The position numbers and the translations under genes were made by a program. 64,000 nt of DNA, taken from NCBI RefSeq assembly GCF_910592395.1, contig NC_088322.1, forward strand, positions 13,821,431 through 13,885,430, read 5' to 3'. The notes under the pieces were generated by a model. The model did no database searches and was not told the DNA's origin. It saw only the letters and a program-made list of their open reading frames with translations. Positions 34,208 through 46,800 of this stretch are shown here, in pieces (within the stretch, counting starts at the first letter, position 1; each line of letters begins with the position of its first letter). The stretch comes from Lineus longissimus. Its lineage: Eukaryota; Nemertea; Pilidiophora; Heteronemertea; Lineidae.

Positions 34208-35440
34208 GACCATTTAAAATAGAGAATTAAAGATTGCAGATCCAAATGTTGCTTAACTTGCAATGAAAAAGTGATCAAGTAGATAATGTGAGCATGTCAT
34301 TTATATTGACTGCAGCGGATCATTACTTAATTCCTCGCGTGGGACTGTTTTAGCGGTCGCTTAGCAACCCTTCATATGGTGATGAGTCATCTGCTGCAGT
34401 CGTATAATTATTCATCTTCTGCAACGATTTGTTCGGTCTTTCAAGTGTCGTCTGCTCACACTGACAAATATTTGTTAAACAAAGTGAAGAAACTTTGTTC
34501 AGATGGTCGAAATGATCAACTTTCGTTCAAATATTTCTTGAGAAAAACCTTAAGTTTGGAGAAAACGTGTATATTCTGGATGTCGTCTGCTCAAGTTGAA
34601 TGAGTTGTTGTTGTTCGGCCGGATCTTGGGTCCTATTCGGTTGCTTCTGTCTTTGTTTGACTCTGAACAGATGGCCTCTGGTCAAAGTAAGTAAGACAAG
34701 GTACTGACAGTCAATGTCACTGTTGGTGATCACAGCTAGGTGATAATTTGTTTCACTTCCTCTGTTTGTACCTAATACGCAGTTCTTTATCTTGCCACCT
34801 ACGTATTACTCTGTAATATGTTTGGTTTTCAATAAAATTTGAATTTGAATTTGATATTCACTACACTCCGGATGCTGTGGATGGATCGTGTCCTTCCCAA
34901 TAGGAAGACTATTTTTCAGATGACTGATAGAATGCCCCAGGAGTCTGGGATGGATTGTAGGAGTCTAGGAACAATCGAACAAAAGAACCCATATATACTG
35001 GTGTTGTGCGTCAGACATTCGACTTTGATATACAATTAAGTTAACGTGTCTTAAAGCTGTCCAAAATACAAATGGTAATCAATAAGATCTCACAGGGTTG
35101 TAAAAAGGTGCGATGACGGGAACTAGGCTGAATATGACGTGCCACGCTATCCCGCGCCAACCGGAAGTAGTCGTCATTCCATGTTGGGCACAGAGGCGGA
35201 CACAAGTCCTCCATCATAGGGTCAGTTCTTAATGCACCTCTCTGCGTCCTCTGTCATTTTTCAACATGGCAAAACTCAGGGCTGAGTGGTTCAAAAAGCA
35301 CGTATTAAAGCTTAACGGCACCGTTAGGTCTTGGTGGGATGAACTGAAAGAGATAACGTCCTTAAGGTTACTTAATTCAACTAAACCGTTTAGTAGGGAT
35401 AACGTGATTTTTGTTCTATTGAACAAACGGCCTCTGCTGA

Positions 35441-38400
35441 TCAAACTGGTCGCATCAAGCAGTAAAGTTCAAAGCGGTCGTCGGCAGGGAGCGACACCTT
35501 GGGGAGGAAATAGTTCACATTTGAGGTCAGGCAGGTCTTGCTGGCGTCGGTGAAGGAGGCTGACGCGCACTGAGAGTCCCTGGCACAGAAGTCCATGCAC
35601 TTGATTATGGTCGGGGTGTCTGTGTGCGTCGTCAGAATGCTTCCAGATGGAATCTTCGCTTTTGAGTGGAATACAAACGTGGCGCCTGAAATGGAGAGAA
35701 TTTGTAATAAAGAGGAACGTGTGTTCAGCCGCCCTTCCGAAGCGAAGGTAGTTGTGACTCGAGACGAATGATAGACACTCTGAACCTGAATTGAAAGCTA
35801 GTACTATAGGCTACGGCTTCTTTGGACAGGCCGATGAAGCTGTCTAGCGTGGAGGAAAATATGAAGAACACAAGTGAACGGGAAGTGCACGTGTTGTACG
35901 ATGTGCAAACGGTCGCTTCAGGCAAGGACCTAAACATTGTACAATATGTTTAGGTCTGTGTTGCTGGGGTTGACCTACCTTGCCCCCCATTGTTGTTATT
36001 ATCACAGAAGGTCTTTGCTCTCTTCATGTCGTCTGCTGTCAGACCCCGGTCGAATAACATGACGCAGCTCATCGATGCGTTCAGAGACGCTGAACGTACT
36101 TGTTTACCGAAGTTTACAAGGCTCGCGGAGGTATCTGGCGCAGCGCTCGTGCTTTCCAGCTGCGTCTCCGGGGTGAACCCATCCAAATAACCAATCACAT
36201 TTCTTGACGATTTGTCGTATGATACGCCAAAGAACATCCAAACACCGTGAGAGAATTTCATATCAAAGACATGTCCTGGAGTACCTCTCCCGATTATGCT
36301 AATGTGGAGAGTCATTTTGGGCCACACCCAGACCAGCGATCCGAACGACAAGCTCTTCCCCGGCCACTCCATAATCGGCGCCTGAGTCCCTGAGAGCAGT
36401 TTCAAGTACCCCGTGAGTGTGAACCCGTCACGCTTGCTCAAGTCCATGGTTGTCGATTTCCCCACGCTGAAATAGGACGAGGAGTTGCCGGAAAAGCGAA
36501 TAGCGCTCCTGGGTCTTTGGGTCGGTCCGTCGGTGAATGTGACTCCATGGAGGGTGGCATGGTTGTCCTTGCCCGAGAGGTCATCTCCCTTCGCTTCAGC
36601 CGTCAAGGGCCAGTAGCCGACAGGGGCGGGGTTGAACACAGCTGTCAAAAAGAACAATGAGTTTATTAGAGCGCTGTATAGGAGCGAGGTGGTAGCCCAT
36701 CGAAATAGGCTTCGATCCGCTATACGCTGGACTTTAAGTAGGGCGGGCCGGATTTTGTTTCCCTGAACCTTTCGGGCAGTACAGTGACCATTTCTACACA
36801 GGTTCTCAGCCAATCAGAATCCGATAAATCTGTGTCGTCATCGGGGCATCATCATTAAACTGTGGTTGGATCTTGAAGATGGACTATTGTTATAGCCCTT
36901 TCTGTAGGTATGTTGTAGCAGCATAACTCAGATATCTAAAATCTAAATAACAAGGGAAAAGAAACGCATTTTAAAAATAAAATATAAAGAAGAAAAAGAA
37001 AAATGTTGTCCACAACCGGATTCGAACTCGCGACCTTTGAATCAAACATCGTATTCTGCCATTTCTGACGAGCGACCTACCAACTGCTCTAAAGTTTCTA
37101 AGGCTTCTGACGTCATGCATTTGTCGAAATCTGATTAGCTGAAAGTCCCTGTACAAATATACACTATAGTGCCCCAAAAGTTTAGGAAAAAAAACACAGA
37201 ATGATTTTCCCTCACACAATGGATACACAATAGAATTCTAAAACGACCTCGCACGTCCGGCACCGGCACATATGGTCAGTGATGATGGAGAGTGGTAGCC
37301 GGTACATATACAGTACGGTTCACTCGCAATTCAATGTGCTCATGACGTGACGAGTCTTTCAAAACAATATTGATTGACTGTGACACTGCTGACCTCGTTT
37401 TTAAAAACATTTTAAAAAGGCCATTTAAACGTTAAATCAACTGCAAACATAATTTTTTATATCACTGAGGTATATGGATGGATACGATATGTTGAGAAAA
37501 ATATGTACAACTATCGAAATATACGATTATTTGGAACTATATATATTTAGGCCAATCACTTTGCCACCCGCGCGACCTTGTCACAATTGCGGCGCTCTTT
37601 TGCATATCGCATATAAGAGGCGAATGAAAGCCTTGTCAGTTCAGCGCTAAGAGTGTTTGACTGTGGATCGGCTGGTCACGGGTTCGGCTCCCGCTGAATC
37701 TGCCACAGTATATCTTTTTCTCATTTTCCTTATCTTGTTATCTAATCCTCCATGAACAGATGTAAATTTTTTCATCATTACCATTTTCATACCCCGCACC
37801 CAAACTTTTCAAACTGCAGCACATACTGATTCCGGGCGTTCGAGTACATGTACTACCGAGTTCGAATCGGCAGCTGATATTTTCTAGGCTACATTGGGGC
37901 AAAGAGGTATTAGTGTCGGACCTTGACTTTTCCAATTAGTCAAATGGTATCCTGAGCTTCAGGCTTTTTATACCCCTTCGTCATATCGAGAGGGATATCA
38001 AAAACCACTGGTGCCTGGATGGTTAATATGCTGCCCGTGAGGGAATATCTAGAAAAAGATCGCGTTCCTATTTCAAAATCGACCGAAATTCTGTTAGTTG
38101 ATATCATTTAAAATCAAGCCCAAAATGTCTACTTTAATTGACATCTTGTCATCCAGCATGAGGCTTGCATGGGTACGACCAAAATTAGTCAGTGTAATTA
38201 TTCGGCAATTTTGTGTAGCTGACTCAGCAATTAATGAGGTAATCCCTGTCAATCAATAAACAAACAAAAACCCTTATACTAAAAAGATCTCAGATTTACC
38301 ATCATGATGCTGATCATGATTTTCCCTTTAAATTCCATGGCAGAAGTGCTTACAAATAACTCACCTAAGCTTGCACAATTTAATTAAATAATGGATTTCC

Positions 38401-41400
38401 TCACAAAAATGAGTGCGAACAAGCCAGTCAACATTTGATAAAAAAGAACTATAATTTATTGCCGGCAGGTCCTCCATCAATGTGGCAACAACAGAAAAAA
38501 TTCTCAACGAATTGGTGATCTGAAGCGTGTGTGAAATAAATACACAAGGTTCATATCACCATAGCCTGGCTATCACAGGCGAAGATAATCTCCAATCAAA
38601 CATGAAAACCTCTTTGATTCAACGGTCAGGATGCTGGACTTTCTGCCAGGTGGTCACGGATTCGACTCCCCGTGTATCCAGAAAAAAACGTTTCTCTTCA
38701 TTTACTTTCTTTATTCATTCATGTACGTGTATATACATACGATATGTTGAGAAAAATCTGTACAACTATCGAAATATACGATTACTTGGAACTATTTCGG
38801 CTAATCACTTTGCCACCCTGTCACTATTGTGGCGCGCTCGTTTGCATACCGCATATAAGAGGCGAATAAAATCTCCATTTCAACATGCACGCCTTGACGG
38901 TTCAGCGCTGAAGGTGTTTCACTGTGGATCGTCTGGTCACGGGTTCGAGACCCGGTGAATCTGCCGAATTTTTTTATATTTTTTTCTTCTTCCTTGTCTT
39001 GTCATCTGATCATCAATGTACAGATGTAAACATTTTCATTATCATCATTATCATACCCCGCACTCAAACTTTTCAAACTCCAGCACATACTGATTCCGGG
39101 CGTTCGAGTACATGAATTATGAGGTAGATGTATTGTTTCAATCATCGCAAATCTGCCTAAAACGGCAAGTTTTCTCAGGTACGGGTACGGCAGTGGCGTG
39201 CGTCTTTTTCATTGAAACGACCTCGCACGGCCGGCACCGACATATATCGTCGTTGATGATGGAGAGAGCGATAGCCGGTACATATTGAGCACGGTTCACT
39301 AGCAGTTCAATGTGCTCATGACGTGACGAGAGCAAATCTCACGGGTGGGGCGGAAATTCGCCATATTGCTGACATCATCGGCGCCAACAACTGTTTCTTT
39401 TGACCCTGCCGGAGTCTTTCAAAACAATAAATGATTGTGTCTGACCCTGCTGACCTCGATTTTGAAAAACTTTTAAAAAAAGGTCATTCAAACGTTAAAT
39501 CAACTGCAAAGATAATCTTTTATATCACTGAGGTATATACATACGATATGTTGAGAAAAATCTGTACAACTATCGAAATATACGATTACTTGGAACTATT
39601 TCGGCTAATCACTTTGCCACCTGCGCGACCTTGTCACTATTGTGGCGCGCTCGTTTGCATACCGCATATAAGAGGCGAATAAAATCTCCATTTCAACATG
39701 CAAGCCTTGACGGTTCAGCGCTGAAGGTGTTTGACTGTGGATCGGCTGGTCACGGGTTCGACCCCCGGTGAATCTGCCGATTTTTTTTGGATTTTTTTCT
39801 TCTTCCTTGTCTTGTTATCTAATCATCCATGTACAGATGTAAACATTTTTATTATCATCATACTCATACCCTGCAACCAAACTTTTCAAACTCCATCACA
39901 TACTGATTCCGGGCGTTCGAGTACATGAATTATGAGGTAGATGTATTGTTTCAATCATCGCAAATCTGCCTAAAACGCGAGTTTTCTCAGGTACGGGTAC
40001 GGCAGTGGCGTGCGTCTTTTTCATTGAAACGACCTCGCACGGCCGGTGTAATGTTTTTGAGTGTTTCTGTTTTTGAGTGTTTCCCCTCATTGTTTGGGAA
40101 CGCTCAAAAATAGATTGACAAGTTTTTCTGTGTATCCCCCCTATTGAAAAGTCGTGGTCTCTCTAGCTGCCTATTGTTTGGAAACACTGACACATGGAAA
40201 CAACCACAGATGTTACACCGGCACCGACATATATCGTCGTTGATGATGGAGAGAGCGGTAGCCGGTACATATTGAGCACGGTTCACTAGCAGTTCAATGT
40301 GCTCATGACGTGACGAGAGCAAATCTCACGGGTGGGGCGGAAATTTGCCATATTGCTGACATCATCGGCGCAAACAACTATTTCTTTTGACCCTGCCGGA
40401 GTCTGTCAAAACAATAAATGATTGTGTCTGACCCTGTTGACCACGATTTTGAAAAACTTTTTAAAAAAGGTCATTCAAACGTTAAATAAACTGCAAAGAT
40501 AATCTTTTATATCACTGAGGTATATACATACGATATGTTGAGAAAAATCTGTACAACTATCGAAATATACGATTACTTGGAACTATTTCGGCTAATCACT
40601 TTGCCACCTGCGCGACCTTGTCACTATTGTGGCGCGCTCGTTTGCATACCGCATATAAGAGGCGAACAAAATCTCCATTTCAACATGCAAGCCTTGACGG
40701 TTCAGCGCTAAAGGTGTTTGACTGTGGATCGGCTGGTCACGGGTTCGACCCCCGGTGAATCTCCAAAAAAAATTCCTTTTTTCTTCTTCCTTGTCTTCTT
40801 ATCTAATCATCCATGTACAGATGTAAACATTTTCATTATCATCATTATCATAACCCCGCACCCAAACTTTTCAAACTCCATCACATACTGATTCCGGGCG
40901 TTCGAGTACATGAATTATGAGGTAGATGTATTTTTTCAATCATCGCAAATCTGCCTAAAACAGCACTAATTTTCTCAGGTACGGGTACGGCAGTGGCGTG
41001 CGTCTTTTTCATTGAAACGACCTCGCACGGCCGGCACCGACATATATCGTCGTTGATGATGGAGAGAGCGGTATATCCGGTACATATTGAGCACAGTTCA
41101 CTGGCAGTTCAATGTGCTCATGACGTGACGAGAGCAAATCTCACGGGTGGGGCGGAAATTCGCCATATTGCTGACATCATCGGCGCCAACAACTGTTTCT
41201 TTTGACCCTGCCGGAGTCTTTCAAAACAATAAATGATTGTGTCTGACCCTGCTGACCTCGATTTTGAAAAACTTTTTAAAAAAGGTCATTTAAACCTTAA
41301 ATCAACTGCAAAGATAATCTTTTATATCACTGAGGTACATGTACATATAGTATTATTAGCATTATCAGTATCATTATTATCAATATCACTTTTATCTTGA

Positions 41401-41655
41401 AACCTTCTGAACCCGAACTTTATAAACTGAAGAACACACACTGATTTCAGTCTGCAACGAAGATCTCACCAAAACTGATTGTAACTGACGAATTTCCTAG
41501 ACATGTCCAAAACCACCTCACAACACTTGCAGGAATCGTTATTAGTGAAGTTTGTACATTCTTTACAAAAACAATAATATCTTGTACTTACCTGCGGTAG
41601 TGTTTCCAGCAAGAAGCAGAAGAGCCCATTTTAGAAGGACTATTTTTACGGCCAT
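35441..41655 (-). CDS. LPe: secreted LamG-PAN protein (3 exons)
   Basis: The exons are 41655-41592 (signal peptide), 36641-35979 (LamG) and 35685-35441 (PAN, TGA), coding for 323 aa. The LamG and PAN exons lie exactly 7302 bases from those of LPd, and the protein appears identical. The copies are thus very recent or kept the same by conversion. The first intron is about 4.9 kb with three subrepeats. The 5' flank carries the LTR relic (42200-42368) and keeps a 96-bp segment that units 1-4 have lost. Confidence 0.83.
37006..37091 (-). repeat. tRNA-like SINE head (unit 4)
   Basis: Same motifs; 7302 bases from the unit 3 copy. Confidence 0.6.
37237..37717 (+). repeat. Diverged subrepeat S' (unit 4)
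   Basis: It lies 7302 bases from the unit 3 copy and appears the same, in the LPe first intron. Confidence 0.7.
38615..38679 (+). repeat. tRNA-Glu-like SINE head (unit 5)
   Basis: Same element as in unit 1. Confidence 0.5.
38720..41345 (+). repeat. Subrepeat S array, three copies (unit 5)
   Basis: Heads start at 38899, 39712 and 40699, with a MITE at 40047-40217. Variants in the second copy (such as TGCAACCAAAC) match the second copy of unit 3, so this array descends from a unit-3-like one. Confidence 0.85.
40047..40217. mobile_element. MITE with CCGG target duplication (unit 5)
   Basis: Same element and site, with the internal repeat present twice as in unit 2 (171 bp). Confidence 0.75.
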
Positions 41656-42199
41656 GTTGAACCGATTTTTTCTCGCAAAATAGAGAATTAAAGGATGCAG
41701 ATCCAAATGTTGCTTAACTTGCAATGAAAAGTGATCAAGGAGATTTCGTAATGAAAATGGACGTGCCACTATCACGGAACAACTTCAGAAAATATGAATC
41801 CATCCGGAACTAACTGGTCGATGTCCACCTACGTTCCCGGTATGGATTCTGAATGAATGGATTGTGGCGGGACCAATATGCACGAGTCAATCGAATAGGC
41901 CAAAGAGAACCAAACCACTGTTTATGAGACCCCCGAAAGAGTTCAGATGCAAAAGTCGCTAATTCCTTTTCTAGTCTTCGAGCAAATACAACATTCAGTC
42001 AAAATGGACGATTTTCGATGGGACCTGGCGACTTCTGTCCTAAAAAGTTGTTTTGATATTCAAACGCATTAATCAGCTTAAGTAATTTATTGCTATTAAA
42101 ATGATCAATTGAAAGCTTGTACAAATAATGTGAGCATGTTATTTATATTGACTGCAGCGGATCATTACTTAATTCCTCGCGTGGAACTGTTTTAGCGGT

Positions 42200-42602
42200 T
42201 GTCAATATCACAATAACTAGTTGATACTTCTATTCAGTCGTTTTTATTCACTCTAAATCGATCGGCTTCAGCGCCATTGAAGATCCGCGGCATTAGCGTC
42301 ATACACGAGAACATTTAACGCGACCACTATTTATATTCAGCGTGTCTCTTAATAACCACAACACGACATCCCTCCCACTTAATTACTTTAGTAATTAGAT
42401 AAAGAAATTCCAAACCAAGAATGTCCTAGTTTTAACTCAACTCAGGTTTGGAGGGGTCGTCTCAAACTCTAAAGATATAATTCAAACTACTTAAACTCGA
42501 AATGGTACGTGAATACTGATTGACTTATGATGGTCCAACTCTAATAACATGAACACTAATAGTCCAGAAAACAGTCAACTCATAATCACTCAAACCCGTA
42601 AC
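42200..42602 (-). mobile_element. LTR-retrotransposon remnant upstream of LPe
   Basis: LTR 42368-42200. Here the flanks are complete: a block of about 75 bases (ATAATGTGAGCATG to TTTTAGCGGT) stands on both sides, at 42125-42200 and 42679-42757. Unit 6 has one such block and no LTR, so the remnant came in with a duplication of its flank. Confidence 0.65.
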
Positions 42603-43836
42603 GATCATTTAAAATAGAGAATTAAAGATTGCAGATCCAAATGTTGCTTAACTTGCAATGAAAAAGTGATCAAGTAGATAATGTGAGCATGTCATTTATA
42701 TTGACTGCAGCGGATCATTACTTAATTCCTCGCGTGGGACTGTTTTAGCGGTCGCTTAGCAACCCTTCATATGGTGATGAGTCATCTGCTGCAGTCGTAT
42801 AATTATTCATCTTCTGCAACGATTTGTTCGGTCTTTCAAGTGTCGTCTGCTCACACTGACAAATATTTGTTAAACAAAGTGAAGAAACTTTGTTCAGATG
42901 GTCGAAATGATCAACTTTCGTTCAAATATTTCTTGAGAAAAACCTTAAGTTTGGAGAAAACGTGTATATTCTGGATGTCGTCTGCTCAAGTTGAATGAGT
43001 TGTTGTTGTTCGGCCGGATCTTGGGTCCTATTCGGTTGCTTCTGTCTTTGTTTGACTCTGAACAGATGGCCTCTGGTCAAAGTAAGTAAGACAAGGTACT
43101 GACAGTCAATGTCACTGTTGGTGATCACAGCTAGGTGATAATTTGTTTCACTTCCTCTGTTTGTACCTAATACGCAGTTCTTTATCTTGCCACCTACGTA
43201 TTACTCTGTAATATGTTTGGTTTTCAATAAAATTTGAATTTGAATTTGATATTCACTACACTCCGGATGCTGTGGATGGATCGTGTCCTTCCCAATAGGA
43301 AGACTATTTTTCAGATGACTGATAGAATGCCCCAGGAGTCTGGGATGGATTGTAGGAGTCTAGGAACAATCGAACAAAAGAACCCATATATACTGGTGTT
43401 GTGCGTTAGACATTCGACTTTGATATACAATTAAGTTAACGTGTCTTAAAGCTGTCCAAAATACAAATGGTAATCAATAAGATCTCACAGGGTTGTAAAA
43501 AGGTGCGATGACGGGAACTAGGCTGAATATGACGTGCCACGCTATCCCGCGCCAACCGGAAGTAGTCGTCATTCCATGTTGGGCACAGAGGCGGACACAA
43601 GTCCTCCATCATAGGGTCAGTTCTTAATGCACCTCTCTGCGTCCTCTGTCATTTTTCAACATGGCAAAACTCAGGGCTGAGTTGTTCAAAAAGCACGTAT
43701 TAAAGCTTTAACGGCACCGTTAGGTCTTGGTGGGATGAACTGAAAGAGATAACGTCCTTAAGGTTACTTAATTCAACTAAACCGTTTAGTAGGGATAACG
43801 TGATTTTTGTTCTTTTAAACAAACGGCCTCTGCTGA

Positions 43837-46800
43837 TCAAACTGGTCGCGTCAGGCAGTAAAGTTCAAAGCGGTCGTCGGCAGGGAGCGACACCTTGGGG
43901 AGGAAATAGTTCACATTTGAGGTCAGGCAGGTCTTGCTGGCGTCGGTGAAGGAGGCTGACGCGCACTGAGAGTCCCTGGCACAGAAGTCCATGCACTTGA
44001 TTATGGTCGGGGTATCTGTGTGCGTCCTCAGAATGCTTCCAGATGGAATCTTCGCTTTTGAGTGGAATTCAAACGTGGCGCCTGAAATGGAGAGAATTTG
44101 TAATAAAGAGGAACGTGTGTTCAGCCACCCTTCCGAAGCGAAGGTAGTTGTGACTCGAGACGAATGATAGACACTCTGAACCTGAATTGAAAGCTAGTAC
44201 TATAGGCTACGGCTTCTTTGGACAGGCCGATGAAGCTGTCTAGCGTGGAGGAAAATATGAAGAACACTAGTGAACGGGAAGTGCACGTGTTGTACGATGT
44301 GCAAACGGTCGCTTCAGGCACGGACCTATACATTGTACAGTATGTTTAGGTCTGTGCTGCTGGAGTTGACCTACCTTGCCCCCCATTGTTGTTATTATCA
44401 CAGAAGGTCTTTGCTCTCTTCATGTCGTCTGCTGTCAGACTCCGGTCGAATAACATGACGCAGCTCATCTCTCCGTTCAGAAACTTGTCCCCGTCATGGT
44501 CACTTGTGCCGCCACGGTCTTGTTTACCGAAGTTTACAAGGCTCGCGGAGGTATCTGGCGCAACGCTCGTGCTTTCAAATTTCACCTGCGTCTCTGGGGT
44601 GACCCCATCCATATAACCAATCACTTTTCTTGACGATTTGTCGTACGATAGGCCAAAGAACATCCAAACCCCGTTAGAGAATTGCATATCAAAGATATGT
44701 CCTGGATTACCATAACCGGTTATACTAACGTGGAGATTAGAGTTGGGCCACGCCCAGACCAGCAATCCGAACAACTTGCCCTGCGTCCCCGGCCACTCCA
44801 TAATCGGCGCCTGAGTCCCTGAGAGCAGTTTCAAGTACCCCGTGAGTGTGAACCCGTCACGCTTGCTGAAGTCCATGGTTGTTGATTTCACCACGCTGAA
44901 ATAGGACGAGGTGTTGCCGTAAAAGCGAATAGCGCTCCTTGGTCTTTGGGTCGGTCCGTCGGTGAATGTGACTCTATGGAGGGTGGCATTGTTGTCGTTG
45001 CCCGAGAGGTCATCTCCCTTCGCTTCAGCCGTCAAGGGCCAGTAGCCGACAGGGGCGGGGTTGAACACAGCTGTCAAAAAAGAACAAGGATTTTATACCA
45101 GTGCTGTAAAGGAGCGAGGCGGTATCCCATCAAAATAGGCTTTGATCCGCTATACGCTGGACTTTTAGTAGGGCGGGCCGGCGGCGAACTTTGTTTTCCT
45201 GAACCTTTCGGGCGCGCAGTACAGTGTACATTTGTACACAGGTTCTCAGCCAATCAGAATCCGATAAATCTGTGTCGTCATCGGGGCGTCATCATGAAAC
45301 TGTGTAGTAGAACTTGCAATTATTTCAATAGATATTTCTGTAAAATGTTGCTTCAAATAACGCTGTTCTCAGATCTCGAGCTGTTCTTTCTTGTGACATG
45401 CCTGATGCTATTCCTGGTGATGAAATATATGTATTGGTAATGTTGTATATTTTTGGTGTGTTTCACTGTTGCAATAAATCACATACAAATCCTGAAAATC
45501 TTTGCTTGTATTGTTTTGTGCTTGTAATATGATATCTCAAGGACTATCCCTTGGATCTTGGAGATGGACTATTTTTATTGTCCTTTCTGTAGGTATGTTG
45601 CAGGCAGCATAACTCAAATATCTAAAATCTAAATAACAAGGGAAAAGAAACGCATTATAAAAATAAAATATCAAGAAAAAAAGAAAAAGAAAAATGTTGT
45701 CCACAACCGGATTCGAACTCGCGAACTGCAGGACTTCTGAAGTCATGTATTTGTCGAAATCTGAATGGCTGAAAGTCCCTGTACAAATGTACACTATAGT
45801 GCCCGAAAGGTTCAGGAAAAAAATTCGCGGGCCGGCGCGCGAGATTACCATTCGGCGAACATTCATTTACTATCTCTTCTATTATATTGAGGGCGCGTTC
45901 CGTCTAATTGATTAAAACCCCAGTCCCCCCGCCCCCACCTGGGACGGTTAGGTAAGGATCTCTGTATATAATGCACAAATTTTTGAAGGCTGGCAACTGC
46001 TGCAGTGGCTACATCGGTAGAGTGGTTGCATGCCGAAGGTCCATGCATGGATCGAATAAGGGTGGAGACAAGGTCCACCCTGTGGAAACATGGTGCACTA
46101 CGTTGGGAGAGTACACATCTAGATCAGACAGAGTACGCAGAGTGAAGGGGCATGGCACATCCAGCAAAGACTTGGTACACTCTCTGGCAACATGGCGAGC
46201 TGTGAAGGGGAGGGCACATCCAGAAGTGATATGGTGCACTACTGTCTCATTGGCGAAAAGTCATTTCTGCAGGTAACAATAAAGAGCGACGGTAAAATAC
46301 ACAGGCCCGTTACGGTGGAAAACAGAAATGTCCTCGTTTTTCACTTAGAACAGGGTAACAAGTTCATGTACTACAGGGTGGCCCAGAATTTTTTTCCCTC
46401 ACACGATGGATACACAATAGAATTCTACTCTGCAAGGGAAAACCCTAGAGTTTCGTGAGTTTCGTGAGTTTCCTCATCAGCTTCAGGTAGGCCAATGATT
46501 TTGACAGGACCCTAGGTGACGCCATCTGAGCTTTAAAAGTGGAACTACGCGATTAATTAAAATTAAAAATTACCCCGTCCGTCTTGGGGTGGAAATTTTC
46601 TCCCTCGACGAGTTATTCCATTAACCCCAAACATGGTGCTGGCGACCGTTCTGATCACAGCTTATCTTTATTCCGACTTGCTCACATTCCAGGACCCTTA
46701 TATACAAATTCTCGCGGCAGTACTTCTGTGGGGACGTTTCATGTGTGTACTATGTAGTACGGGTAGCCAACGGCAGGGGAGTCAGGAGCGGGCTCAGGAC

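Larger units (their letters stand above)
30726..38027. repeat. Tandem unit 4 (7.30 kb)
   Basis: This is the shortest unit, with only two subrepeat copies and no MITE. It holds the LPd signal exon and the LPe LamG and PAN exons. Many private variants are shared with unit 3 (for example GATTAGCTG at about 29833 and 37135), so the two share a recent common origin. Confidence 0.9.
38028..46433. repeat. Tandem unit 5 (array right part, diverging)
   Basis: It holds three subrepeats (one with a MITE), the LPe signal exon, the LTR relic, and the LPf PAN and LamG exons. To about 42.0 kb it resembles unit 3. From the LPf LamG exon rightward it is clearly more diverged, with unit-specific segments at 45304-45550 and 45826-46385. 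Homology fades after about 46430. Confidence 0.85.
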
